60,077 nucleotides of DNA from Komagataeibacter xylinus NBRC 15237. Its GTDB lineage: Bacteria; Pseudomonadota; Alphaproteobacteria; Acetobacterales; Acetobacteraceae. The translations under genes were made by a program, and so were the position numbers. The DNA lies in contig NZ_BCTP01000019.1 of NCBI RefSeq assembly GCF_001571345.1, positions 1 through 60,077 of the forward strand, read 5' to 3'. This document shows, piece after piece, positions 35,245 to 46,880 of this stretch. Below the pieces are notes generated by a model, which searched no databases, was not told the DNA's origin, and saw only the letters and a list, made by a program, of their open reading frames with translations. Each line of letters starts with the position of its first letter. The stretch's first letter is position 1.

Positions 35245-36783
35245 TCAGACGTCGGACGTCTCCTCTTGCGCGGGCTTTGCCTCGTCACCATCGAACCAGT
35301 GGGCGCGCGCCGCCATGATGATCTCGTTGGCCGCATCCTCGTCAATGGCATCGCTGCCCAGGATCTCGACGAGTTCGTCACCCGCCAGGTCAGCCAGGTC
35401 ATCAAGCGTCTTCACGCCCTTTTCACCCAGCGTCACCAGCATCTGGTTGGTGAACACGCCCAGCACGGCGATATCATCGCTCACGCCCAGCGTGCGGCGC
35501 TTGGTGTCGAGTTCTTCTTCCTGGCCCGCCAGGTAGCCTTCGGCGCGGCGGACCAGTTCGCTGGCCACATCCTCGTCAAAGCCTTCGATGTTGGCCAGTT
35601 CCTCGGGGTCGGCAAACGCCAGTTCCTCGATGGAATGGAAGCCCTCGGTCACCAGCAGGCCCGCAATGACATCATCCACGTCCAGCGCTTCAACAAACAG
35701 GTTGCTGCGGCGGCGGAATTCTTCCTGGCGGCGCTCCGATTCCTCGGCCTCGGTCAGGATGTCGATGTCCCAGCGTGTAAGCTGGCTGGCAAGGCGCACG
35801 TTCTGGCCGCGGCGGCCGATGGCCAGGCTGAGCTGGTCATCGGGCACGACAACCTCGACGCGACCCGCTTCCTCGTCCATCACCACCTTGCTGACTTCAG
35901 CCGGGGCAAGGGCGTTGACCACGAAGGTCGCGGCCTGCGGGCTCCAGGGGATGATATCGATCTTCTCGCCCTGGAGTTCCTTGACCACTTCCTGCACGCG
36001 GCGGCCACGCACGCCCACGCAGGCGCCGACCGGATCGATCGAGGCATCACGCGAGATGACGGCCATCTTGGCACGCGAGCCGGGGTCACGCGCCACGGCC
36101 TTGATCTCGATGATGCCATCATAGATCTCGGGCACTTCCTGCGCGAACAGCTTGGCGAGGAACGCCGGATGCGTGCGCGAAAGGAAGATCTGCGGGCCAC
36201 GCGGCTCATCGCGCACATCATAGATATAGGCGCGCACGCGATCGGAATTGCGGAAGCTTTCACGCGGGATCAGCTCATCGCGGCGCAGCAGGGCCTCGGC
36301 ATCGCCGATCTCGACGAGCAGGTTGCCATATTCCGTGCGCTTGACGGTGCCGTTGACGATCTCGCCCACGCGGTCCTTGAAGTCATTGAACTGGCGGCGG
36401 CGCTCGTATTCACGCACGCGCTGGACAATGACCTGCTTGGCCGTCTGCGCCGCGATGCGCCCGAAATCGATGGGCGGCAGCGGGTCGATCAGGTATTCGC
36501 CAAGCTGGATCTCGGGCTTGAACTTGCGCGCGATGTAGAGCGGGATCTGGGTTTCCTCGTTCTCCACCGCCTCGACCGCCTCGGTCCAGCGCGACAGGCG
36601 CACATCGCCGGTGCGGCGGTCGATGGTGGCGCGGATATCCTTTTCATGACCGTATTTCGCGCGGCCGGCCTTCTGGATGGCCTGCTCCATCGCTTCGAGC
36701 ACTTCCTCGCGGTCAATCGACTTTTCCCGCGCTACGGCATCGGCCACCAGCAGCAGTTCGGGACGGGCAACGGACGTATCCAT
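35245..36783 (-). CDS. nusA: Transcription termination/antitermination protein NusA
   Basis: An RNA polymerase-binding elongation and termination factor. The 512-residue protein has the N-terminal polymerase-binding domain, S1 (GEIVNGTVKRTEYGNLLVEI), two KH domains (DPVGACVGVRGRRVQEVVKE; LAIGRRGQNVRLASQL) and two C-terminal helix-hairpin-helix acidic repeats (VTEGFHSIEELAFADPEELA; LGEKGVKTLDDLADLAGDEL). ATG 36783 is preceded by TGGAG 7-8 bases away. It follows rimP by 20 bases. Confidence 0.96.
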   Translation of the reverse strand: MDTSVARPELLLVADAVAREKSIDREEVLEAMEQAIQKAGRAKYGHEKDIRATIDRRTGDVRLSRWTEAVEAVENEETQIPLYIARKFKPEIQLGEYLIDPLPPIDFGRIAAQTAKQVIVQRVREYERRRQFNDFKDRVGEIVNGTVKRTEYGNLLVEIGDAEALLRRDELIPRESFRNSDRVRAYIYDVRDEPRGPQIFLSRTHPAFLAKLFAQEVPEIYDGIIEIKAVARDPGSRAKMAVISRDASIDPVGACVGVRGRRVQEVVKELQGEKIDIIPWSPQAATFVVNALAPAEVSKVVMDEEAGRVEVVVPDDQLSLAIGRRGQNVRLASQLTRWDIDILTEAEESERRQEEFRRRSNLFVEALDVDDVIAGLLVTEGFHSIEELAFADPEELANIEGFDEDVASELVRRAEGYLAGQEEELDTKRRTLGVSDDIAVLGVFTNQMLVTLGEKGVKTLDDLADLAGDELVEILGSDAIDEDAANEIIMAARAHWFDGDEAKPAQEETSDV

Positions 36784-36803
36784 CAGTGTCTCCACAACAT
36801 CGT

Positions 36804-37493
36804 TCAATTGGCCTTGCGGGCCGACTTGCGGCCCGACTTGTCACCGGGCTTGCGGTCTTCAGCCGGGGAAGGGTCTTCCTCCAGGCCAGTCTCCTCGGGG
36901 CTTGCGGCCGGCTTCATCATCCGGGCGCTCGCCGCGATCAGTTCATCGGTCAGGACAAGGCGGGCCTTGCGCATTTCGGCAAAAGGCAGTGCGACCTCGC
37001 TCCCGTCATCAAGCCGCATCAGGCCGCAGCCCTCGCGCGCGCCGAGCACGATCCCGGCAAAACGCTTGCGGCCTTCAATGGGCATGTTCATCTCGGCGCG
37101 GGCAAGATGGCCTGCAAACCGCTCCCAGTCCTTTGCGCGGGTCAGGGGGCGGTCGATGCCGGGCGATGAGACCTCAAGCGTCCATGCGCCGGGCAGCGGG
37201 TCTTCCACGTCCAGTATCGCGCCAACCGCATGGCTGATCTGCTCACAGTCCTCAATGAGCAGGAGCGTGCCATCGGCACGGTCCGCCATGATCTGCACGG
37301 TAGGGGACTCGCGGCCCAGCACCGCCACGCGCACGAGGTCGAACCCCATGTCGGCCAGCGCGGGGGCGACCATTGCGGCAATGCGGGCATCGAGGCCCGA
37401 CAGGAAAGGCAGATCAGCGTCCAATGCAAAAAAGGCAGCCCTGCGGCCACCCCCCAAAGAAAAAACCATAGATGAAGGAATAGCCGACAACAT
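36804..37493 (-). CDS. rimP: Ribosome maturation factor RimP
   Basis: A 30S assembly factor. The 229-residue protein shows [39 protein letters not shown] and [18 protein letters not shown] [20 protein letters not shown], followed by a C-terminal SH3-like region and a charged tail ([20 protein letters not shown]). The start is uncertain: ATG 37493 or 37469, neither with a strong ribosome-binding site. It is the first gene of the rimP-nusA-ylxR-infB-rbfA operon and is divergent from the AAA+ cluster. Confidence 0.9.
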   Translation of the reverse strand: MLSAIPSSMVFSLGGGRRAAFFALDADLPFLSGLDARIAAMVAPALADMGFDLVRVAVLGRESPTVQIMADRADGTLLLIEDCEQISHAVGAILDVEDPLPGAWTLEVSSPGIDRPLTRAKDWERFAGHLARAEMNMPIEGRKRFAGIVLGAREGCGLMRLDDGSEVALPFAEMRKARLVLTDELIAASARMMKPAASPEETGLEEDPSPAEDRKPGDKSGRKSARKAN

Positions 37494-37599
37494 AGGTCAC
37501 GCCATGCCTGACCGCAAGGACTATGTGGGCAGGCGGGGATTACATTTCCTCTCTCTTAACATCTTGCCATTCTCCCCGCCTCGCCCGCATTATGTACGC
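37494..37599. promoter_or_regulatory. Divergent promoter region rimP / AAA+ cluster
   Basis: A 106-base spacer with no gene. It must carry the operon promoter for rimP-nusA-infB and the promoter of the plus-strand membrane AAA+ cluster. A T-rich segment TTACATTTCCTCTCTCTTAA lies at 37541-37560, but no consensus promoter pair was identified. Confidence 0.4.
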
Positions 37600-38238
37600 A
37601 TGAAACCCACGCCCTCCGCGCCGGAACCGACACGGGAACGCAGTGAACGCTCTTCTAGCCGCAAGCTGGTTGTGGTGGGGCTGATCGCGGCCGTGGTGGC
37701 GGGCGGGGGCCTCGGCGCAGGCGGTTTCCTGACCCCGCAGGAGAGCGGCAGCGGCAACCAGACACCCCCCGTCGCAGCCGAGGCCGGCGGCGGCAGGGGC
37801 AATGGCGGCAATCACCTTACGCTCAACGCGCCGGTGCAGGGCAGGCCCGACATGATGGGTGAGATGCCCATGATCTCGCCCGAGCGCGCGGCGGAAATGC
37901 TGCGCCAGACAAATTTTACAATGCAGGAGCAGGCCGAGATCATGGCCGCGTTGCGGCGGCGCGAGATCATACTGGCCGACATGCCAATGTATGACATGGC
38001 AGGCAGTGGCGCGGTCGTGAACGTGGAGTCCCTCGGGCTCGTGCAGACCGTGCATCTCGGGCCGCAGCCCCGCAGCGTGATCCTGCCCATCCGCATAGCA
38101 GGCAATGTGTCGGTCACGCCCGTGGGCGACCCGGGGCCGATGGGCGTGCATGCCGGGGCAGTGTTCGTGCCGGGGCCAACGCCGCTGCCGGTGCTGATGC
38201 GCGGGAGCAGTCTTGTCATCGGGGTTGTGGTACAATGA
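37600..38238 (+). CDS. Membrane-anchored protein of the AAA+ cluster, unknown
   Basis: A 212-residue protein I do not recognise. A polar, charged N-terminus (PTRERSERSSSRK) is followed by one membrane segment (VVVGLIAAVVAGGGLGAGGF, about 24-43), a Gly-rich linker, then a soluble domain. That domain has a helical part (PERAAEMLRQTNFTMQEQAEIMAALRRREII, in pieces at about 95-125) and a strand-rich Val/Pro-rich end (PRSVILPIRIAGNVSV, HAGAVFVPGPTPLPVLM). The topology suggests a periplasmic body. Its stop overlaps the start of the AAA+ gene (ATGA), so the two are translationally coupled. The start ATG is inferred from the membrane anchor position. Confidence 0.65.
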   Translation: MKPTPSAPEPTRERSERSSSRKLVVVGLIAAVVAGGGLGAGGFLTPQESGSGNQTPPVAAEAGGGRGNGGNHLTLNAPVQGRPDMMGEMPMISPERAAEMLRQTNFTMQEQAEIMAALRRREIILADMPMYDMAGSGAVVNVESLGLVQTVHLGPQPRSVILPIRIAGNVSVTPVGDPGPMGVHAGAVFVPGPTPLPVLMRGSSLVIGVVVQ

Positions 38239-39506
38239 AGCCGCTTTATCCGATCCTGATGGAACGGGTCGTGCCGATCGCCATGGTCATTTTCCTGGTG
38301 CTCGGCAGTTTTCAGGCCGCCATGGCGTTGCATCTTTCGCTCGCCAGCATACGGCATTTCATGGAATGGTGCGCACCGGCCTATCCGGTCATAGCGGCGG
38401 CAAGCGCCCTGCTGGCGCTGAGCGGGCTGTGGTTCGAGAGCCGGGCCGAGAAACTCGCCCGCAAGGGAATCCGACGCAGACGGGGATGGATGATGGACGT
38501 ACTGGCCAGGCTGACCAATCGTAGCGCGCTTGAAGAGATGCTGGCGCGCGAACAGAAAGAAACCGTGATCGACGCCGAGGAACTCGCCGCCAGCCTGCGC
38601 GCGCGCGTGATCGGCCAGGATCAGGTGTGCGAGGACGTGGCAACCCAGCTTCGCCGCCGCATGGCCCTGCAGGTGCGCGGCAAGCCGGTGGGCATCTTCC
38701 TGCTTGCCGGGCCGCCCGGCACGGGCAAGACCTATCTTGCCAAGCAGCTTGCCCGCCAGCTCGACCGCCCGCTGCTCAACTTCGACATGACGCAGATGAG
38801 TTCGCCGCATGCCGCAACGCAGCTTTTCGGCTCGCCCAAGGGGTATGTCGGCTCGGACACCTACGGCAAGCTGACCGGCGGCCTGAAGGAAAAGCCCGAC
38901 GCGGTGGTGCTGCTCGATGAAATCGAGAAAGCGCACCCCGATGTGTTCAAGAAATTCCTGACCGCATGGAATGACGGGCACGTGACCGAGGCCTCGACGG
39001 GGCAGCAGATCTCGACCGTGCGCTGCATCTTCATCCTGACATCGAACATCGCCACCGATGCGCTGTCCGAGATCGCGGACCGGCTGGCCGATGAGCCTGA
39101 CAAGATGCGCGCCGAGTCGGTCGAGGCGCTGCGCCAGGCGGGCTTTGCGCCCGAAGTGCTCAACCGCCTGGACCGTATCTTCGTGTTCCGCCCGCTTGAA
39201 GGGCTGGACATTGCCCGCGTTTCCGCGCTGGAAATCGAGGCGATGATCGACAGCTATGGCCTCAAGGTCGAGACCGGGGGCATCGACCCCGCCCTGCTGT
39301 TCGAGGTCATGCGCCGCCAGGACCGCATGGGGCCTGCCGCCAGTGCGCGCGATCTGGCCCGCTCGATCGAGGACATGATCAGCGACTCGCTCATTACTGC
39401 CCGCCAGCAGGGCGCCAAGCTGGTGCGCGTGGTGCAGAACGAAGATGGCATCGTGGCCGAGATCGCGGATCAGAGCGACGCGCAGCAGGCCCGGATCAGT
39501 TCCTGA
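38235..39506 (+). CDS. Membrane-tethered ClpA/ClpB-type AAA+ ATPase
   Basis: A 423-residue protein with two N-terminal hydrophobic segments (about 12-33 and 50-67), a linker, and one AAA+ module of the Clp/HSP100 D2 type: IGQDQVCEDVATQLRRR, Walker A GPPGTGKT (159-166), pore-loop GSPKGYVGSDTYG (about 199-211), Walker B VVLLDEIEKAHPDV (224-237), sensor 1 ILTSN (268-271), arginine finger in VLNRLDRIF and sensor 2 in SARDLARSIED (R372). It has no ClpP loop (IGF/L) I can see, no N-domain and no D1, so it is not ClpA, ClpB or ClpX. It probably remodels or unfolds membrane or envelope proteins; that is inference. Confidence 0.8.
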   Translation: MKPLYPILMERVVPIAMVIFLVLGSFQAAMALHLSLASIRHFMEWCAPAYPVIAAASALLALSGLWFESRAEKLARKGIRRRRGWMMDVLARLTNRSALEEMLAREQKETVIDAEELAASLRARVIGQDQVCEDVATQLRRRMALQVRGKPVGIFLLAGPPGTGKTYLAKQLARQLDRPLLNFDMTQMSSPHAATQLFGSPKGYVGSDTYGKLTGGLKEKPDAVVLLDEIEKAHPDVFKKFLTAWNDGHVTEASTGQQISTVRCIFILTSNIATDALSEIADRLADEPDKMRAESVEALRQAGFAPEVLNRLDRIFVFRPLEGLDIARVSALEIEAMIDSYGLKVETGGIDPALLFEVMRRQDRMGPAASARDLARSIEDMISDSLITARQQGAKLVRVVQNEDGIVAEIADQSDAQQARISS

Positions 39507-39572
39507 CCCATGGCCGCGCTGTTCCGCCCTGCCCCCGTGGCCTCCTGCATGGCGAAAGGCATGGCCTGCTGA

Positions 39573-40508
39573 ATGTCCGCTTTTTCGCGCCTCTGGCATC
39601 GTGCGCCGCTGTGGCGGCTTTGCCTGTACATGATCCTGCCCTTCGTGGTGCTGACGTTCATTTTCCCGCCCGCCTACCTGACGCGCAGGCTGCCCCGCAT
39701 GGCGCAGATCGCGGCGGCCATCCATAACCGCCTTGGCATGCAGGACACGCCCGCCGATGCGGACCAGGCCGGTGGTCCGGGGGATGGGGTCGTGACCATG
39801 ATGCCCATGACCGACCGGCTGACCAAGGCGATTCCATTTGCCGGGCGCATCCTGCCGTTACCTGCGGGCGTATGGCACCCGATCATCAACGTGATCGAAG
39901 GTCCGCATGGCGAATTGCTGGAAAATGTTCTGGTGCGGGTGCAGGGCCATGTCGTGACCGGCCTGATCGTGGCCAAGGGCACGACACAACCGGTACCGGA
40001 TGTGGCCAGCCCGCCGATGGACATAGAATGTCATGACGACCGCAACTACATGTCGCATATCGGGGCCAGTCACCCGCCCATGACGGAGTGCTGGTTCACG
40101 CGCCTGGTCGATCCAGCCTCCATCAACCACATGAACGTCATTGCCGGGCGGCTGCAGCAGGAAGGCTTCGTGCTGCCGCCGGTCATGCTCAGGGCGAACT
40201 GGGTCAACAGCGTGCCCGCCACCGATGACAACATCAACGCGGAAACGGTAACGGTCTATCTCAACCCCGTTAATCTCAATGATACCAAGATCCTGCGTTC
40301 ACCCGAGTTCTGGACAAAGGAGGCACTGGCGCAGCAGCCGCCTGCCAATGACTTCGTCAAGCACATGAATACGTGGATGGCAGGCTGGGTGCCGGTGCTG
40401 CATGATGGCTTTAACAGCGACATGCTGGCCTCGAGCGATGAGCAGCGCGCCCGGCTTTCGGTTGACCCGGCAGCGCCCCGCCCCGGCGAAGGCAACCCGC
40501 TGGACTGA
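39573..40508 (+). CDS. Single-pass membrane protein of the AAA+ cluster, unknown
   Basis: A 311-residue protein that I do not recognise. It has one N-terminal membrane segment (LCLYMILPFVVLTFIFPPAYL, about 17-37) and a body of about 270 residues with no further helix long enough to cross a membrane, probably periplasmic. Notable pieces are IPFAGRILPLPAGVWHPI, HPPMTECWFTRLVDPASINH and HMNTWMAGWVPVLHDGFNSDML; two Cys are spaced far apart. It follows the AAA+ gene by 66 bases, with a 20-codon open frame bridging the gap. It is probably in the same transcript. Confidence 0.65.
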   Translation: MSAFSRLWHRAPLWRLCLYMILPFVVLTFIFPPAYLTRRLPRMAQIAAAIHNRLGMQDTPADADQAGGPGDGVVTMMPMTDRLTKAIPFAGRILPLPAGVWHPIINVIEGPHGELLENVLVRVQGHVVTGLIVAKGTTQPVPDVASPPMDIECHDDRNYMSHIGASHPPMTECWFTRLVDPASINHMNVIAGRLQQEGFVLPPVMLRANWVNSVPATDDNINAETVTVYLNPVNLNDTKILRSPEFWTKEALAQQPPANDFVKHMNTWMAGWVPVLHDGFNSDMLASSDEQRARLSVDPAAPRPGEGNPLD

Positions 40509-40527
40509 GCCACGCCTGAAACCCTGA

Positions 40528-40613
40528 ATTTTCCCGGCGCCGCCTTTTTTCAAAAAGGTGGCATTCTTCTGAATGCTTTTTGAAAAAAGCTTCAGAAGAA
40601 ACTTTTATTGTTT
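40528..40613. repeat. Dispersed hairpin repeat, copy C
   Basis: The fullest copy. The core GCCGCC-T6-C-A5-GGTGGC (40539-40562) is followed by a perfect 10-bp inverted repeat TTCTTCTGAA (40564-40573) with TTCAGAAGAA (40591-40600), which itself encloses GCTTTTTGAAAAAAGC. The flanks are GAATTTTCCC and AAACTTTTA. It lies between the convergent end of the AAA+ cluster and the truncated LysR gene. Confidence 0.8.
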
Positions 40614-40663
40614 TTTATCAATATTCTACTTTTGGCCCTGACGCAGCACGTCCGATATCTCAA

Positions 40664-43612
<2,949 letters not shown>

Positions 43613-43810
43613 TGGCTTTGTTTCCTCCGAGGCATCAGCAACGGATCGTCCCGTGTGATCGTGTATCCTCCGCTGCCTTTTTTCCTGGCGCGGGGTTTGT
43701 GACCTTGTCAGGGACAACCTGCTTGATCTCCCAACGGTGGTAGAACATACCCGGACGCGGTTGCGACACAAGCTGGAGCCGGTAACAAGAAACCGGGAGC
43801 AGGCATTTTT
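43613..43810. promoter_or_regulatory. Divergent region acnA / ccmA
   Basis: A 198-base spacer between divergent genes. It holds GAGGAAACA before acnA and, on the ccmA side, an inverted repeat CCGGT-AACAAGAA-ACCGG near 43780-43797 followed by a T run at 43806-43812. No gene was recognised; promoters for both genes are expected here. Confidence 0.4.
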
Positions 43811-44539
43811 TTGCCCGGCCCCCACCCTTTGCCCATTGCCCGGAGGATTTCCGTCATTCCTGCCTTTACTCCCCCCGGCCACCCGCTGCTGGAAGTGGAA
43901 AATATCTCGGTTTTCCGCGGTGAACGGCTGGTTCTGGACCGTGTCGGCTTTACGCTTGAAGCAGGTGACGCCCTGCTCCTGACCGGCCCGAACGGGGCTG
44001 GCAAGTCCACCTTGCTGCGCGTGCTGGCGGGATTGCACAAACCGGAAGGCGGCCATGTGCTGTGGTCTGGCGTGGATGCGCTGGCCGATCGCAGCCAGCA
44101 TGCGGGGCGGGTGGCCTATCTGGGCCACCAGGATGCGCTCAAGCTGGGGCTGACATTGCGCGAGAACCTGACGCTGGCGGCGCGCGCAAGTGGCGGAAAT
44201 CCTGACCTGTGCATGGAATCACTCAACATTTCCGGCCTGGCCGACCTGCCCGCGCGCATGCTCTCGGCGGGGCAGAAACGCCGCGCGGCGCTGGCGCGCG
44301 TACTGCTGGCCCAGGCCCCGCTCTGGCTGCTTGATGAGCCGAGCCTGGGGCTGGATATCAACACGATGGGGCTGCTTGGCACCCTGTTCGCCGCCCACCG
44401 GCAGGCTGGCGGAATTGTGATTGCAACCACCCATGTGCCCCTGCCCCTGCCCGATGCCCGCACGCATGCGCTGCCGGGGCTGAACGAATCCGACATCCCC
44501 CAGCCGCTGGAGGATTTCCCCGAGGACGACCTGCTGTGA
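43811..44539 (+). CDS. ccmA: Heme exporter ATP-binding protein CcmA
   Basis: The ABC ATPase of the CcmABCD system that releases holo-CcmE during cytochrome c maturation. Visible are Walker [14 protein letters not shown], the signature [16 protein letters not shown], Walker [13 protein letters not shown] and the His switch ATTHVPL. The start is unclear: the frame opens at TTG 43811, but the only good ribosome-binding site, CGGAGGA (43841-43847), points to an ATT at 43856, which would give a normal-length N-terminus ([17 protein letters not shown]). Its stop overlaps the ccmB start (GTGA). Confidence 0.9.
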   Translation: MPGPHPLPIARRISVIPAFTPPGHPLLEVENISVFRGERLVLDRVGFTLEAGDALLLTGPNGAGKSTLLRVLAGLHKPEGGHVLWSGVDALADRSQHAGRVAYLGHQDALKLGLTLRENLTLAARASGGNPDLCMESLNISGLADLPARMLSAGQKRRAALARVLLAQAPLWLLDEPSLGLDINTMGLLGTLFAAHRQAGGIVIATTHVPLPLPDARTHALPGLNESDIPQPLEDFPEDDLL

Positions 44540-45216
44540 CACTCCGGATTCCCGCCCTCATCACCGCCATTCTCGAACGCGACCTGCGGCTCGCGCTGCG
44601 CCACGGGGCCGACACGCTGGGGGCCGTGCTGTTCTTCATCCTGGCGGGCGCGCTGTTTCCGCTCGCCCTTGGCCCCTCGCCCGAGCTGCTGCGGCGCATG
44701 GCGCCGGGCATCGTGTGGGTGTGCGCCCTGCTGGCGGCCCTCCTGCCGCTTGACCGGCTGTTCGGCTCGGAGCTGGAAGATGGCTCGCTGGACCAGTTGC
44801 TCATGACCGGGCTGCCGCCCTCGCTCATCGCGCTGGCCAAGATGATCGCCCACTGGCTGACCACCGGCCTGCCGCTGCTGCTTGCCGCAGGCCCGCTGGC
44901 CATCATGCTCGGCATGCCGACCGCCTCCATGGTGGTGTTGCTGACGGGGCTGCTGCTCGGCACGCTCATCCTCTCGCTCATTGGCGGCATGGCGGCATCG
45001 GTCGTGCTTGGCGCGCGGCGTGGCGGCGTGCTGCTGCCGCTGCTGGTGCTGCCGCTGACCACGCCCGCGCTGATTTTTGGCGCGGCGGCACTCGATGCGG
45101 CGCAGACCGGCCTGTCATGGGGGCCGGACCTTGAACTGCTCGGCGCGTTCCTTGCCGCGGCCCTTCCGCTCTGCCCGCTCGCCGCGGGTGCCGGGCTGCG
45201 GGCAGCGGTGGAATAA
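44536..45216 (+). CDS. ccmB: Heme exporter membrane protein CcmB
   Basis: The permease partner of CcmA in cytochrome c maturation. The 226-residue hydrophobic protein has about six membrane helices and the family blocks ERDLRLALRHGADTLGAVLFF, FPLALGPSPELLRRMAPGIV, LDRLFGSELEDGSLDQLLMT and LGARRGGVLLPLLVLPLTTP. The start is GTG 44536, overlapping the ccmA stop by 4 bases. ccmC, ccmD and ccmE do not follow; the next gene is convergent. Confidence 0.93.
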   Translation: MTLRIPALITAILERDLRLALRHGADTLGAVLFFILAGALFPLALGPSPELLRRMAPGIVWVCALLAALLPLDRLFGSELEDGSLDQLLMTGLPPSLIALAKMIAHWLTTGLPLLLAAGPLAIMLGMPTASMVVLLTGLLLGTLILSLIGGMAASVVLGARRGGVLLPLLVLPLTTPALIFGAAALDAAQTGLSWGPDLELLGAFLAAALPLCPLAAGAGLRAAVE

Positions 45217-45221
45217 GGCGG

Positions 45222-45632
45222 CTATTTCCCGCGCGCAGGCGCCACGGCGCCTGCCGGGCCTGCGGGGTCGACATCAAAGGGCACATTGCCTTCCGCAGGC
45301 GTGCCGCCGGGCGCGCGCATGCGCCAGTGCAGCACGTAATGCCCTGGTGTGAGCGCCACGGTGGTGGCCAGGCCCTGCTGTTCGTCATCACTGGGAGAGG
45401 CCGCGAGCAGTTGCGGCACACCGCTCGGGCCAAGCAGGAGCAGGCGCGCGCGGAACGGGTCGATCACGCTGTTATAGCCCAGCCTGATCGCCACATTGCC
45501 CGCAGGCACATGCTGCCCTGCCGCTGGCGTGGCGTGAACCAGAACGGGGGCTGCAAACGCCCGCGCCGCCAACACGCACCCGAGGAAGGACAGGCACGGC
45601 AAACGCAGCGTTGAGACACAGGACACGGGCAA
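45222..45632 (-). CDS. CopC-like periplasmic protein, copper ligands degenerate
   Basis: A 136-residue protein with a signal peptide (cleavage probably after ARAFA) and one CopC-type beta-sandwich domain: VLVHATPAAGQHVPAGNVAI, DPFRARLLLLGPSG, LTPGHYVLHWRMRAPGGTPAEG and NVPFDV. CopC proteins carry periplasmic copper. Here the usual N-terminal His of the mature chain and the His of the DGHP turn (here GGTP) are missing, so Cu(II) binding as in classic CopC is doubtful. The start is TTG 45632 with GGAGG 7 bases upstream. It converges on ccmB with a 5-base gap; no copD or pcoD is near. Confidence 0.72.
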   Translation of the reverse strand: MPVSCVSTLRLPCLSFLGCVLAARAFAAPVLVHATPAAGQHVPAGNVAIRLGYNSVIDPFRARLLLLGPSGVPQLLAASPSDDEQQGLATTVALTPGHYVLHWRMRAPGGTPAEGNVPFDVDPAGPAGAVAPARGK

Positions 45633-45749
45633 GGAATACCTCCGGCATGAGTGGAACTGCCCTGTGTATCCCCCCGATACACGCAGGGCGGCAAGACTTT
45701 CGTCCTGCCGCCCTGGTATTCAGACGTGTTCAGCCCGTGCCGAACGCGA

Positions 45750-46880
45750 TCAGATATAGTGTTCCTCGATCGGCCTGAGGCCATTGAACCCGGTCGAGCA
45801 ATAGGTCGAAACATACGCCCCGGTGGAGAGCAGTTCGATCCGGTCGCCCGATTCCAGCCCCAGCGGCAGGGCGTAGGGGGTCTTTTCATACATGATGTCC
45901 GCCCCATCGCAGGTCGGGCCTGCAATGGCGACCGGGCCGGTTGCCGTGCCATCATGCGGGGTGCGGATGCCGTAGCGGATGGCCTCGCCCTCGGTCTCGG
46001 CCAGGCCGCCAAAACGCCCGATGTCGAGATAGACCCAGCGCACGCCATCATCCATGCCGCGACGGCTGACCAGCACCACTTCCGATGACACCACGCCGGC
46101 ATCGCCCACCATGAAGCGGCCCGGCTCGATGATCATTTCCGGCAGGTCATTGCCGAAATGCTCGGTCATGGCGTGGCTGATGGCCACGGCAAAGCGGTCG
46201 ATGCCCGGCACGTCGTCACGGTAACGGATAGGGAACCCGCCGCCCAGATTGACCATGCGCAGGTCAAGCCCCGCCGCCTTGAGGTCGGTAAACAGCATGC
46301 CCACGCGGGCGATCGCCGCCTCGTACGCGCCGGTCTCGGTCTGCTGGCTGCCCACGTGGAAGGACAGGCCATAGGGGTCAAGCCCGAGGTCACGCGCGCG
46401 GAGCATCAGGTCGCGGGCATTGTCCAGCGTGGTGCCGAACTTGCGCGACAGTGGCCAGTCCGCGCCCTCGTTCTCCACGATCAGGCGGCAATAGACGCGT
46501 GAGCCCGGCGCGTGGCGGGCCAGCTTTTCCAGCTCTTCCGCGCAGTCAAAGGCAAACATGTCCACGCCTGCCGCAAAGGCGCGGGCGATGTTCGATGCTT
46601 TCTTGACCGTGTTGCCGAACGAGACATCGGCTGGCCGCGCGCCTGCGTCGAGGCACATGGAAATCTCTTCCCACGAGGCGGCATCGAACGCCGAGCCAAG
46701 ACCCACAAGGCGGGTCAGGATCTCACGGGCGGGATTGGCCTTTACGGCGTAGTAGATCCGGGCCAGTGGCAGCGCCTCGCGCAGGGCGCGATAGCGTTCT
46801 TCCACCCGGTCGACATCAACGATAAGGCATGGCGTGGCAGGAGCCTGCTCAGCCAGATAACGAGCGATTTTGGGAGTCAT
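45750..46880 (-). CDS. Ornithine/lysine decarboxylase, alanine racemase fold
   Basis: A PLP-dependent decarboxylase of fold type III that makes putrescine from ornithine (or cadaverine from lysine). The 376-residue protein has the PLP lysine K47 in IYYAVKANP, GSAFDAASWEEISMCLDAG, the glycine loop MVNLGGGFPIRY, EPGRFMVGDAGV and the active-site Cys in AGPTCDGADIMYE. The length and motifs fit eukaryotic-type ODC found in alphaproteobacteria. ATG 46880 starts the conserved region; the frame opens to 46922. It is monocistronic and divergent from the YihY gene. Confidence 0.9.
   Translation of the reverse strand: MTPKIARYLAEQAPATPCLIVDVDRVEERYRALREALPLARIYYAVKANPAREILTRLVGLGSAFDAASWEEISMCLDAGARPADVSFGNTVKKASNIARAFAAGVDMFAFDCAEELEKLARHAPGSRVYCRLIVENEGADWPLSRKFGTTLDNARDLMLRARDLGLDPYGLSFHVGSQQTETGAYEAAIARVGMLFTDLKAAGLDLRMVNLGGGFPIRYRDDVPGIDRFAVAISHAMTEHFGNDLPEMIIEPGRFMVGDAGVVSSEVVLVSRRGMDDGVRWVYLDIGRFGGLAETEGEAIRYGIRTPHDGTATGPVAIAGPTCDGADIMYEKTPYALPLGLESGDRIELLSTGAYVSTYCSTGFNGLRPIEEHYI

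Noticed and set aside
34837-38238. A 1133-codon plus-strand open frame
   Set aside because: Most of it is antisense to ylxR, nusA and rimP, has low-complexity Ser/Arg/Ala composition and no domain. Only its last 212 codons (from 37600) are a plausible gene, and these were annotated separately.
39510-39572. A 20-codon open frame bridging the AAA+ ATPase gene and the next gene
   Set aside because: Too short, no clear ribosome-binding site and no recognisable content; it may only help coupling.
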